Shown piece by piece: positions 45,829 to 57,660 of a DNA stretch of 64,000 bases (within the stretch, counting starts at the first letter, position 1; the number at the start of each line of letters is the position of its first letter). The notes beneath the pieces are model-generated. The model did no database searches, was not told the DNA's origin, and worked only from the letters and a program-made list of their open reading frames with translations. Source of the stretch: Lactifluus volemus. Its lineage: Eukaryota > Basidiomycota > Agaricomycetes > Russulales > Russulaceae. The DNA lies in assembly GCA_022376515.1 (NCBI GenBank), contig WTXI01000019.1:62001-126000 (forward strand), read 5' to 3'. Both the position numbers and the translations under genes were made by a program.

Positions 45829-48148
45829 ATGCCTCAAACTAGACACAGGAGCCTCTACATAACCGATCACAAGGAGAAGGAGGCGAACAACAAAGGTATA
45901 TTATTGTTCTGCTCAAACGTAAATTATACCCACGTATGCCTAGATGCTGCCCCGAACCTGGCTCAGATTCTGGAACCAAAGTCCAAATTCACCGATAGCT
46001 CGGAGCCACTGTTCATCATGTATTGCAAGATGACAGGGTACCACAATGAGAAGGTCGAAAGCTGGCTAAAATGGGTTGACAATGTGGTTTTATTCGTCCG
46101 TAGCTCATGTTTTAATATTCCATAAAACCGCTCTTACACGTCAAGTCAATATTACAGATGGCCTTATTCTCTGCAGTTGTTGCCGCATTACTTGCAGTGA
46201 CTGTCCCAGTCCTCAAACAAGACCCACAGGATACGTCTGCGTTCTACCTCGAGAATATCTATAAGCTCCAAGTTCTTGCAGACTCCAAAGGATCTCTCCC
46301 TTCCAGCCCGGCTCAACCTCCTCTTTTTTCTGCTCCAAATTACGCCATCTGGGTGAACACCCTCCTGTTTATGAGCTTGTGCTTCAATATTTTTGCCGCA
46401 TTTATGGCTCTGTGGTTACGGGGATATATGCCTCGTTACCTCTTGGATACTGGTTCCGCGCAGTTCAGCCCCCATTACCGAGCGCGGATGCGCGAAATTC
46501 TTTCCAGTGAATGGTATACCTCGCTGGCGTTTAGTGCACTAATGGCCATGATATGGTTCTCTACTGTATTTTTCTTTGTCGGTGTTTCTATATATCTCTT
46601 TCATATCAACCATATTGTCTTCGGCCCCGTTCTTTCTTGCATATGCCTTGGCTTTCTCACAGTTATCCTCGTCTCACGTTGGCTGAATAAAGTAAGTGCA
46701 TCTTATAGGGGGCGTTCCATCCATTGTCGTCGTGTGACTCATTTGTTCATTCGCAGATTCAGTCTAGGTCAGAATCGTCAGCGGGGATCGACGACCGCGT
46801 CCTGGACCAGTTGTTCGAGGTTCTCGTCGATGATTCCGACTTTGTGCAATTCTTTGAGAGCATCCCTGGCTTTTGCCGGTCATCAATAGTGGACGATCCT
46901 CTACAGAAGGTTACTCATTTAGGAAAGGAGAAACTACACAAGGCTGTGGAGGAATTGCTGGAACGTACTTGGTCATCTAAATCCCTCTCAGACCCGGAGA
47001 AAATGCGACGACTCGTCGCCTGTGTGAACTTTGCCGATGCTGTGCGCCTCCCTGATATCGCGCTATCAATCCTCAAAGCCATGTTCTCTTGGGACTGGCA
47101 TAATGCTCTGCGGACTGTTGAATTGGGGCAATTCCTCAAGAGCCAAGCCAATCGCAGTCTGGAGAAGCTTGGGTTATGTGCACAAAGTGTCATTGCTGGC
47201 ATCATTTCCAATGTGCAGGGAAGTGACGAACGTTGGGTTTCGCTCGCTGCGGATCAATTGGGCGAATCGGAAGATGTCATTCGGGGATACCTCGAACGGG
47301 GAAATGACAACGTGTTACTTGCCAATCTGACCTACATCACTCGCCAGGTCATTCACTCTTTGGGGGACAATCGGGATATGGCTGCATCGTCAGCATCCAT
47401 ACTACCATCCCTCTCCAAATTTGATGTACGAAATACTCTTCCGGAACTGCAGAGCAGGTTCTCTGCCTTGTGGAATGAAATCGAACAGGCGCCAAACGAC
47501 CCCGTTCGTACGGAGATCTGCGACACCTTGCTCAATCTCCGCAACGCCCTAATTCAAGGCACCGATGATGCCGCGACGGTACCATCCGCATCTAAAATGA
47601 CTAATCTCTCTGGCAATCCCTCAGACTCGTTTTCACCCATCCATGAAAAGGCCGAAAAGAGTGCTCAAACGCATACCATCACTTCCCCCCCTGTTTCGCA
47701 TCACTCCGCTACTCTTGCCGCCTCCCCTCCTTGGTTCCTCTTGTCAGCTTCAGATCATATCACCGTAGTTCCTGCTGATGAGTCGTCCACTGCCTCATCC
47801 CGTCCCATTCCTCTCGGAAGCCACGACCAATCTGGTACTTCACGGGCCATAGCTTCCACTGCTACTTCAGTAACAGACGACACCGTTAGCAACCAGTCTG
47901 GAGAACAACCTACCGTTCGGCCCAACTCTAGAAGCGTCTTCCCCGCGATGGTCACTACCCCTTCCTCTATTAGTACCACTCCAGAGGTTGCCTCTGTTTT
48001 TCGCTCTCACGTTACAGGTACTCAGCCCTTCGTCGCGCATCACGATGCTCCGGACCTGGGCGACCCAATTGAATCGTCCCATCATACACGCCAGTCCGAT
48101 ATGTCAGCTGCCAGTGAAAATATCGACCGGTCGGACAATCCGACATAA
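45829..48148 (+). CDS. DUF6535 membrane protein, copy C (intact)
   Basis: The one intact member here: join of 45829-45895, 45944-46095, 46158-46691 and 46757-48148, giving 714 residues with all introns GT-AG. The N-terminus MPQTRHRSLYITDHKEKEAN is followed by the family signature SEPLFIMYCKMTGYHNEKV. Hydrophobic segments follow: LFSAVVAALLAVTV, then WVNTLLFMSLCFNIFAAFMA, then MAMIWFSTVFFFVGVSIYLF and CICLGFLTVILVSRWL. A soluble helical domain comes next (DRVLDQLFEVLVDDSDFVQF, ESIPGFCRSS, LGESEDVIRGYLERGNDN). The last 190 or so residues are Ser/Thr/Pro-rich and disordered. It is probably an endomembrane or plasma-membrane protein; the function is unknown for the family. It is the reference for judging the damage in copies A, B, D and E. 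Confidence 0.85.
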
Positions 48149-49496
48149 ACTCCGCATGGCCGAAGTACGTTAGCCGATGGTCTTTTTGTGAGTCTTTTAT
48201 TCCCCCAAATTTCCCGTCGAGACTAAGGGTTATTGTAGACGATGCTGACTCTTGTGGCTAGACCCTTAAAGCCCACATGCCTTCTTGGAATTTTCATACA
48301 AAGAGATTTCGTTTTCTCACAACCCATTCGCCCAACTCGAGTTTGTGACAGTTTTGTCGACGACGGGACACCCTTGGACTACGGACCTGCGGCAGTGACC
48401 ACGACCATGCCATGTGATAGGAAAATGCCAGCGCTCTCACGGAGTCGTGTGCATGATGGAACAGCATTCCTCTTTAACTGTAGTCATACCATATACGTTC
48501 TTAATTACCCTTACACTTTACGTTTACACACCTTTCACTGCTTTGCACCTGCACTTCAATTATCAAGTACCACCAATACTTTCTTGACATTTGGTTGTGA
48601 ACTTTTCTGGTTTATCGCATGTATTATCATGGACACCAAACTGGTCAAATGGGATTTCACATCGGTAAGGCTAGAGTCGACAGCCATAAATGATTCAGAG
48701 AATGGTGCCACAAAACTCGTCCGATTTCATAAGCTCCGAGATAGTATCGTAATAGCTCATTCAGTGCTCCCCGACCAAATCCATTTTGCAGTATCGCAAG
48801 TATGTATATGCTCAAACTTGAGCACTTCCTTCTTTCTAATACCTATCACGAACGTTCTTATAACCACATGACAAGTACAAGTTGACGTACCCAGGTTCGG
48901 GTCGGCTAACATCCACAGAATTCCACAAATTCCGGCCATCGAATATAAATTGGAAGAGTCTTAGGACACCCAATCGCCGAAGTTGCTCGCGTCCATACCG
49001 GACTGGGTGAAGACCAACTGCTCATGGATATAGGTGATGAAACGCAGCGGTTGAGGTAGATTAGATAACGCTAGATTAGATAGCGTTCAGTCGATGTGTA
49101 AGACTGAAGTGATAGCAGCTGGGAAATGTCCTTTAAATACATAGAAGGAGCGTGCATTGGCCTAGGGCCTCATACAATAGATGTACAATAAACATGATGC
49201 TATCATTGTCCTTTCTGAGAGAATAGGGAGCATGCACAATGGTAAAGAATGTATTAATCAATTATCTACGAATATCTACATTGTACGTTTGGACCGGTTA
49301 TATCCGGTCCGTGACACTGTCCGTACTTCCCGGGAATGTTCCCGCGCTACCCACGGGAACGAGGCATCGGTCGTCCAAGAGGCCCACAGATTGTTGTATG
49401 CTCGTCAATCGCATCCACGTCATCACTCATCTCCCTGAAAATGCCTGGTTGCTGCTCTACCATAATTTGTCCTCCCCTCATTAGAAGGCTCAGCCA
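48149..49496. other. Intergenic with one unsupported open frame
   Basis: A frame of 209 codons at 48242-48871 (+, starting MLTLVARPLKPTCLLG) has several hydrophobic stretches but no recognised family, and its Cys/Phe-rich composition looks non-coding. The right part should contain the promoter of the F-box gene. Confidence 0.35.
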
Positions 49497-50987
49497 ATGT
49501 ACGCAGTTCCAAATCATGATCTTGTGTCCCTGATCCGTTCACAAACTTGCAAATTAATAGGGCTCACCAGCAATAGACAACACTCGCATATCCTCAACGA
49601 CGACGTGCTTCTCTATATATTCCAACTCTATCGGCTGGCTGATCCAGACGAATATGACGACGGAATTGCGACGGTCTTTGCTTGGCACCGCCAACGTTGG
49701 TGGTACAAACTGGCACACGTTTGTCGACAATGGCGAAATATTATCCTTGAATCACCATCCCAACTAAACCTTCATCTCTACTGTACCAATGGTGTGCCTG
49801 TAGCAGACATGCTCGCACATTCACCACTTCTACCACTCACCATCTATTACCACTCTTATCTGATAACAGCAGAAGATGAATCGGGTATATTGCTCGCACT
49901 TTCACACCGTGATCGCGTGCGCCACATCCACTTTTCGATGCTTCCAAATGAGGAGAAGTTCGTCACGGTTATTGATGATCAATTCCCAATTCTAGAACGG
50001 GTGCATATATATTCTCAGGCCGAAGTGGTCCTTCCTGTAACGTTGCAAGCCCCAAATCTACGCCAACTCAGACTGTGGACGGCTTCCCTTCCAATTCGAT
50101 CACCCTTACTTACCACTACTGCCGCGGCACTCGTCACTCTCGAGCTTTACGATATCCCAGCATCTGCCTATTTCCCCCCAAGTTATATACTTACCCGACT
50201 TTCGCTCATGCTCCAGCTCATGACATTGTCCATCGGATTCCATTCCCCTTTTCCAAAACGTGATGCTGAAAGGCAGTTGCACCAGACTCCGGACACGATC
50301 ACACTTCCCAACCTACAATGGTTTGTGTTTCAAGGTGTGAGCACCTATTTGGAAGGCCTTGTTACTCGTATCAGCGCCCCTTCCCTCAACAAACTCCACG
50401 TCTATCTTTATAATCAGCTCTCCTTTACCTTTCCACATCTCTTGCAGTTCATGCAAGCATCCGAGAACCTCAGATTTACCGCCGTCCAGGTAACTTTTGG
50501 TGTATTTGCCATTACCTTACACGTGGTCCCTTGGACGTTGGAGACTCCCTTGCTGTTGCAGATCAGGTGCGGACATCTCGACTGGCAGGTTGCATCTGCG
50601 GTGCAATTCTTTGGTACACTTTCACCCCTACTTTCTGTTGTCGAGCAAGTCACATTTAGCTACGAAGAGCACTATCAATCATCAGAATGGCACAACAATA
50701 TCGACCGAAGTCAGTGGCGTGAACTTCTTAAGCCGTTCACCAACACGAAGACTCTTCATGTACAAGATGATCTCATCAGCAAAATCTTCCGTTCCTTGCC
50801 ACCTGGCGATGGAGACCCACCACTGGAGCTCCTTCCGAACCTTGAGGAGGTTGGATATTCTGGAGAAGGCGATGCTCGGGACGCATTTACCACATTTCTA
50901 GATGAACGACAAGTAACGGGCCATCCCGTCAGCTTGTGCTTGGTGGATCGTTCGATGTTCAATAAGCCCCCGGCTCTGTACGTGTGA
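49497..50987 (+). CDS. F-box domain protein (Agaricomycete type)
   Basis: A single-exon protein of 496 residues. Near the N-terminus (about residues 35-90) is an F-box-like segment: ILNDDVLLYIFQLYRLADPD, then WWYKLAHVCRQWRNIILESP, where the pattern L.DDVL..IF and VCR.WR..I..SP is diagnostic. The rest is a divergent leucine-rich array of beta strands and helices (FPILERVHIYSQAEVVLP, LRQLRLWTASLP, LVTLELYDIPASAYFPP and ISAPSLNKLHVYLY), ending at 50987. Such proteins are expected to bind Skp1 and recruit targets to SCF ubiquitin ligases, a machine activated by the NEDD8 encoded 4 kb upstream. Basidiomycetes carry many F-box genes, mostly uncharacterised. Confidence 0.8.
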   Translation: MYAVPNHDLVSLIRSQTCKLIGLTSNRQHSHILNDDVLLYIFQLYRLADPDEYDDGIATVFAWHRQRWWYKLAHVCRQWRNIILESPSQLNLHLYCTNGVPVADMLAHSPLLPLTIYYHSYLITAEDESGILLALSHRDRVRHIHFSMLPNEEKFVTVIDDQFPILERVHIYSQAEVVLPVTLQAPNLRQLRLWTASLPIRSPLLTTTAAALVTLELYDIPASAYFPPSYILTRLSLMLQLMTLSIGFHSPFPKRDAERQLHQTPDTITLPNLQWFVFQGVSTYLEGLVTRISAPSLNKLHVYLYNQLSFTFPHLLQFMQASENLRFTAVQVTFGVFAITLHVVPWTLETPLLLQIRCGHLDWQVASAVQFFGTLSPLLSVVEQVTFSYEEHYQSSEWHNNIDRSQWRELLKPFTNTKTLHVQDDLISKIFRSLPPGDGDPPLELLPNLEEVGYSGEGDARDAFTTFLDERQVTGHPVSLCLVDRSMFNKPPALYV

Positions 50988-52905
50988 GCCCTGGAGCAAT
51001 GGAGCTAATTGGTACGTCTCCCCATCTTAGTCGCGCTCACATCGTGACATCCGTCTACTCTCTTGTCCATGACGACGACCATCTCCTGGTCATTGATGAG
51101 ATTGCAACACCAACTAGCTTATTTTAGTCAACATAGGTTCCTCAGATTCTCTAAGTAAAATTTGTCTCTCCATACACGTTGACCGTCATTATTCGCGTTC
51201 GAGCACGGTGTCATTTCCTTGCGATGTATTTACGTACCTCCTACGACTGTTCTTGTGACGTAGTACTGAATTTTTCGGAGCGGGGGTCACTTTACATGAT
51301 GCTACTCTTCAACGCCCTTTGTTTTGTGCGCAAGACAAACACCCTCCTTTTCTTCATTTTTTTGTCGATGTTTACTGAAATCAGCTGATAATACTCCGCC
51401 ACCCTCTTGAACGGTTCAGGTCCGCTACTGTCGTGGGTGATCAACTTGAGGTATTGTCGACCTTGTTGTGTGGAAGTAACGATGGTACTACGAAGGGGTG
51501 AGCAACCTCGATTTCTGGTGAAAAAGTTCCAACCGCCGCAATCATCCTACATAGCGTCCAAGCTTTTCAGTTCAACGAAATATCACCCAACGTTTTTGAG
51601 CTTGCATCGGAAACGTGTAGAGCTCATCGAGCAGCCTGAGCTCGCCAAAGTTCGAGATAAATGCTGAACTTTTCTTAGTTCCGTCTGGCGACCATTTCTC
51701 AAAGATTTACCACTCTTCCTAGATTTCGAGTACTATAGCGCTCTTTGAAATCAAGGCTCCCCACTGGCCAAACCTGAAGGACGTGAAGGCACTTGTTCGC
51801 TACATGTACATCACACTGGGCTTCAATTTAGACTAATACATCATCGATCAATGATAAGTCTGACTCACGCACCACATTATGCCTGTAAACCTTTTGTGCC
51901 ATTAATAGAAGAAAGTGAGTTGTAAATGTAAGTCCACTAGTACTGGCACGCCGGTAGCTTTAGATAAATTTGGTGAGGGGCCCAAATCCCGATATCAGTC
52001 AATTCAAACGTTGTTCAAGCTTGGACGTGTTTTGCACATTTCGGATGGCTTGATTTTCGTAGACGCGCAGGGGGTGGAGACGAAACCGCAAATGCGAGAA
52101 GTCGTTCGGGAGATGCCGGAGCGGAGACTGAAAGTCCTGAATCTCGTCGTCCAAGCCAGGCCTCGTTTCACGCTAGAAGTAATTGTCGGGCGGTAAGCCT
52201 TTCTTTTCAAAGCTACTGTATGCGTAGCGGCCATCTGGAACACGGAATTAGCCCTGCCCGGTCCGTGATCACGCGATCACGCTTAGACGTTGCTTAACTT
52301 ACTAGAGAATAGCGTAATTTATCCGATAGTGCGGGCTACCTCAACTTGAGCTTCTACCAGCTTTCCCTTCCAATTTGGGACACTCCTGTTCTGCTTTCTC
52401 TCTACTATGGATGCTCCGTTATTTGTCCTCCCCACACCAGCAGGCCATTGTCCTTAGCACACGTGCGTTTGAGAAGAACTAGGACTTTATGCAATGATTC
52501 AAGTAATGAGGTGATAGTAGCGCGAATCAGTGGGGCAATTTATTTTCGAGGCCTCGTGTTGTTGTTATCAGTCTTTGGACAAAGCGCAAGCGAAGGACCA
52601 TGCGGCAATGCAACGCCGAGGTTACCTTTTTGAGTTGGAGTCCCTCGTGCTTCTGTTTGCAAAAGGAAGTGCTCTTAACATCTCGCCCTAGAATGGAATG
52701 GGGATCGCCATAAATATGGTGATCGAATAGGCGACTGAGCCGACGTGGTTAGCTCTCCGAACCTTCTAACCAACGCAAGACTAGACAAAGTCCGTTAAAA
52801 GGCATCTTTGCTCTCGATGCTTCTCGCTACTCCGTCCTCGTCTTGACACCCACCACCTAACATTCACATTGCCGCTTTCCTAGGTCTGAAACCCACCCCC
52901 ACTGG
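50988..52905. other. Intergenic region, 5' flank of OPT1
   Basis: No confident gene. Short frames at 51407-51667 and 51915-52196 (+) may be relics. From about 52080 onward the sequence matches the flank of OPT2 (from about 58160), including a shared caatgcaacgccgaggttac near 52606 and 58730, a candidate promoter element. Confidence 0.4.
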
Positions 52906-55900
52906 ATGTCCGAGCTGCCTACCCTATCGTCGTTGCCTGATGAGCCCACTCTTGACGAGAAAGGTCTTGACTCTTCGGCAGGGGAGAAGGAGGCCTCCCT
53001 CGACCAATATGAGGGCCAAGATGGAGAATCAGTCTACATCAATGGAGCTCCCGTTATTACTGACGGGAAAGACGTCTCCAAATACCTAGTTGACCCCAGA
53101 GACGACGGAGACCCTCCTGTCACTTTCCGTTCCATCCTATTGGGCACCATAGTCGGCGGTCTTGGTGCCGCGTTGTATCAGGTTTGCATATTCTATATTC
53201 AATAATAGGTACCCTTCAAGCAGGTCCTCCACTTTTAGATCTATATTTTCAAGCCCGTTCAAGCGCCAGTCTCAACAGTGTTTCTACTCCTCGTCATATA
53301 TTCAATTGGCCTTCTTTGGTCTACTTTTCTTCCAAACCGCTCTTCGGTAGAGGGTACACGATATCAGTGGCTTGGGCCTACCCTTCACATCATCAACCCT
53401 GGCAAATTCAAGCTCAAGGAGGTACGCTGTGTATTCTCTTTCCCACGGAGATGTCATCAATCAATCATTTCTAGCACGTCATTTCAAGTATAGTCGCTTC
53501 CAGCGCGTCATATGGTAGCACATCCGTTCTCAATTTTGCCGTGCAGCGAGTAAGTGTTGTCTCAGATAGGACGAACTTGGATAGTTTATAACGGGTTTGT
53601 AGCTTTTCTATGACACCAAAGTTCGCGCCGCCACAGCCATACTCGCGACATTCTCAACTGCCGTCTTCGGTTATGGCATCGTCGGTCTCCTCCGGCCCCT
53701 AACTGTCTATCCTAGCGAGATGGTCTACTGGTTTGTAAGTCCCCGTCCCTTCACATTGCAATCTCATCAATTTAATTTCGCTCTAGAATTTGCCAACTGT
53801 ATCTATTTTCCAAGGTGCACAAACTTCCTTCTTCGATATTCAGCAACGACTGAGACATGAGCGTCAGCACTCCACTTTGACACAACTGCCAATCACAAAC
53901 GGGTCCGACTGTTCTGGATCGCATTCGCTGCAATGTTCATCTACGAGATACTTCCCTCATACATCTTCCCACTTCTGAATGGCCTGAATATCTTTTGTCT
54001 GACCTCACAGCATGCATCTCCTGGGGTACAGAACGTCTTTACCAACATATTCGGAGGAGCGAACGCCAATGAGGGTCTCGGACTTTTCAGCTTGGGTTTC
54101 GATTGGCAGTATATTGGATCCGTGTATGTGCATCGTGTTTGTAATCTTTGCAGACATGCTCAGTGCATCAACAGGTTCATGAGCCTTCCTCTAATTCAGC
54201 AAGTAAACTCTTGGGTCGGGATCGCCTTATCCTACGTTGTGATTGCGGCTATCTACTACTCAAATACATGGAATGAAAGTGTAATTTTCCTTGCGTGTAA
54301 ACGTCAACTTATCGTCTTCCTCACAGTCAAAGTCATTTCCAATGCTCTCGACATCGATATTCTCTTCCAATGGTTCTGTATACGATCAATCTGCCGTTTT
54401 CACGGGACGAAATTTTGAACTGAATCAGACTGCGCTTAACGAGGTCGGCCTTCCCGCGCTGACAGGGTCAAATGCTTGGGCAGGGTTGGCGGGGTCACTT
54501 GCTATTGGGGGTCTCATTGCGCATTGCATTTTCTTCTGGGGAAAATATGTTGTGTCCTCGTTCAAGCATGCCCGTGACAAGACACAGCCCGATCCTCATT
54601 GGGTTGCTATGCAGAAATATGAAGAGGCTCCATGGTGGTGGTACTTGCTTCTTTTGGTACTTGCTTTCTTCGCTGGTGAGCGCATGAGATGCCGATGCAC
54701 AGGGCGGATCTGATGGTTGTGTAGGCCTTATAAGTGTGCTCAAGGGCGAGACGACGCTGCCAGTTTGGTCGTACATCGTAGCGCTCATCTCTGGTGCGAT
54801 TGTCACCCCATTCTCAACACTCCTATTTGCTCGCATGGGAAACGGGATTGCTACGAATCAACTTTTCAAGATGATTGCAGGTGCTATCAATCCAGGAAGA
54901 CCAGTTGCCAACCTCTACGTGGGTCACTCGATACCCTCTCCCAACTCCTTTTCCCGACACTTTTCCTAGTTCGCTATGTGGAGCCACGATGTCGTATCGA
55001 CTTCAATTGGGCTTGCTGGAGACCTCAAGATGGGACAATACCTGAAAGTATATAGTCTCTTTTGAAACTCAATGCCCGAGATATTCAATTGTCTATGCGA
55101 AGATTCCTCCCCGTGCCCTATTTTTAGCTCAAATTTGGGGAACGATTATTGGTGAGTCCCGGAAACAAAATGATTCATGTCTAGGAGCTTAGTATCTAAT
55201 CTGATTAGGTGCAATTGTCAATTACGGTGCGTTGAGTGATTATTCGCTGCTCACTCTGGACTTGATGACTTGCTTGTAGTTGTTATGATTTCTGTTACTG
55301 GAGCCCAGCGCGACCACCTGCTTGACCCGATCGGTAGCAACGTCTGGAGTGGTCAGGTTGTGCAGGGGCTCAACAGCGAGGCGGTTACTTGGTCGCTAGC
55401 AAAGCAGCTATATGGGCCACCAGGGCCTTACTTCGTGATCCCTATGGGCCTATTCATCGGGTTTGCTGGGACAGCAGTACATTGGCTGATCCATAAGGTA
55501 AAAGCCAGGGAGTACCAATTACATGCTATGCAAGGTATTGACGTGATTACTACTCTGTAGCGTTGGCCCTACATCGGACCTGTCAAGGTTGACAAAGTCA
55601 TGCTACCCATCATTATTCAGTATTCTGCCACGTTGGTGAGTCTTCGTCACTCAAACTATGCCCTCGTCACTCATCTCACTCGCGCTCTCAAGACAGCGGG
55701 CGTGAACTCGACCGTTACGTCCAGCATCCTCGTCGGTCTGGCATCGCAGCTCTGGTTGCGTCAATACCACCCTGGATGGTACCGGAAATACAATTATATC
55801 TTAGGTGGCGCGCTGGATGGAGGCGCTCAGATCATGATCTTCATACTGTCGTTTGCGGTGTTTGGTGCCTCGGGGGTCTCGCGGCCGTTCTCTAGCGTAA

Positions 55901-56340
55901 GTTGATGTGTCCCTTTTCCTGTGGCCAATGAGCTGGGACCTCCGCGCTGACGATTGGATCTTCCCAGTGGGCAGGAAACCCCACGAAGGGAAACATAGAT
56001 TACTGTAATGGGAACGGGGCATTGGACTGACGCGCAGCGCGCAGAGGCTAATTTGTTTTGTGGGCTTGAGCGTGATGGTCCTTGTTTATTATCACGGTGT
56101 TCCATGTGTAATCAAGAAAGCGATGTATAACAGATCATGTCTATGAACAACCAATGCTGATGTTTCTGCTCTCCAGCTGTTGGCCGACATCCCCCATAGG
56201 TGTAGCTCAATTCATCCCAGGCTTTATGCTCCTTTTTTCGAACTGGGTGAAGACACCGCTCATGGCTAATGGGGATCCCGCTCGGCCTATATGTTCGGTG
56301 TGGATCTATTGGAGAAAGCCCAAGTCATGGTTAGTGGATG
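52080..56340 (+). repeat. Tandem duplication unit 1 (OPT1 and flanks)
   Basis: About 4.3 kb that is repeated at about 58160-62400: upstream flank, OPT gene and downstream flank (gctgttggccgacatccc near 56173). Coding parts are highly similar, and the flanks are more diverged with indels. Boundaries are approximate. Confidence 0.8.
52906..56030 (+). CDS. Oligopeptide transporter, OPT family (OPT1)
   Basis: A proton-coupled plasma-membrane importer of small peptides (fungal OPT/ISP4 family; some members move glutathione or iron chelates). The start MSELPTLSSLPDEPTLDEKG is cytosolic and acidic. Many short introns (for example 53180-53238 and 53422-53474) join FRSILLGTIVGGLGAALYQ, VSTVFLLLVIYSIGLLW, INPGKFKLKEHVISSI (the family's NPGPF-like/KEH element), GYGIVGLLRPLTVYPSEMVY, and NLPTVSIFQALHFD. 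Next come FWIAFAAMFIYEILPSYIFP, LGLFSLGFDWQYIGS, KYEEAPWWWYLLLLVLAFFA, VWSYIVALISGAIVTPFSTL and IGSNVWSGQVVQGLNS. Near the end are LRQYHPGWYRKYNYILGGAL and GNIDYCNGNGALD, stop at 56030. The NPGxF, WWWY and YHPGWYRKYNY elements fit the family. No frame break was seen. Confidence 0.92.
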
Positions 56341-56899
56341 GATAATGCGTAAAAGCACGGACGCACCTTGTCCACTTTGTTCAAGAAGGATAAGGGCACC
56401 TTATGTTCTCGAATAGGGGGCGACCGCCTCCTACAGGACTAACCGTGGAGCAGGACAACCATGAAGCCATTGGAGAGCCTATGTAACCCTTTTGTCGAGA
56501 TCTGGGACTGGAGGGGATGTAAGCTCGATGTATTCCATCACTTAGGTACGCCATATGTTCGGTGAAGAAGAAGTGATGAACCTTGGGGACACGTTGTGCA
56601 TTTTGGTCACCGTCTGCGAGTCCGGAGATGTATTTCTGAGTCTCATATTGAGGTACCGTAGAATGATAGCGGTTGAATTTAACGAAGAAGACTTCGGAGA
56701 TTACGCAGCATCTGAAGTCTTCCTGTGAGCGGTGTCATCGCTCGGGGTCTTCACAGACGCTAATGACGGCGGCCTTTTGTCCGCTAGATAGTTAGTTGGG
56801 TGGCATTGCGAAGTGCCTTAGATAAAGATGATCACCGCATCCTTTCCAGTTGTTGGAAACTGGAAGGGGTGCGGAGATCATCTACTAATCTGTTTGAAG
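56031..56899. other. Downstream flank of OPT1, no intact gene
   Basis: The first about 300 bp resemble the OPT2 downstream flank. The rest is unique. No protein-like frame was recognised. Confidence 0.4.
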
Positions 56900-57660
56900 C
56901 TAGAGCAGTGGGAAAAAGACATGCTTCAGCATCTGGTTGTCACAGCCCACTTTATATACATTTCAAGCGTGCTGCGAACCCGGTTCAGAATCAGGGACCA
57001 GACTGGTATTGTCCAACCTGTAAGTGAGCGACCAAGGTACAAATGGACGGACAGCCCCTTCATTACGCGACAAGGTACCTAAGAGGGTCAAAGGGCTGGC
57101 TTAAAGCGGTTGACAAGCTCCGAGTCGTTTTCTTTATGCGTACCTCACACGGTTAGGAAAGGAGAAGATGCACCAGGCCGTGAAGGAATACGTGTCGGCA
57201 GCCTCGCGCTACGTAGATAGGGTAATGTCGTCGCGGATCTCCATAGGAACTCTGTTGCACCAGCTGATCAGTTCAGGAAGGATGTCGAATCATTTGTCCT
57301 CCAAAGAGTGAACGATTCGTCTGATTGGTCTGCAACCCATAATGCTTTCTGCACACAACCCAATCTTCTCCAGGCTGTGTGGATTGCCTTGACTCTGCCC
57401 CATTCTAACAGAACACAGAGGATTTATGCGAGAGAGAAGATATCTACAGAAAGGCGTTTCGGCATCAGCCATAAATTCACGCAGGGGACGAGTTTTCCGA
57501 GTCTGAGAGGAAATTGGATGACCAAAGCCTGAATGCTCCACAGGGCACATCGATATGTCCTTCAGGAGATGATACTCGCCATGACCACTAAAATTTCAAC
57601 ACTTTGTGGCATCAATCGCACTGGTATGAATCCCTTGACTGGACAGGAGCACCATTCGCT
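56900..57660. pseudogene. DUF6535 relic, copy D, with an inverted piece
   Basis: Forward-strand fragments (about 56930-57190) match the N-terminal exon region of DUF6535 and its counterpart at 62570. From about 57285 to 57550 the matching strand flips: on the minus strand one reads HSLEKIGLCAESI and IRRIVHSLED, both from the DUF6535 soluble domain of copy C. A tail near 57580-57660 again matches copy E in the forward sense. There is no usable frame; this is rearranged debris. Confidence 0.65.

Noticed and set aside
48242..48871. 209-codon open frame downstream of DUF6535 copy C
   Set aside because: It looks like a chance frame with scattered hydrophobic residues; no domain, no homolog in the window, and ordinary intergenic base composition.
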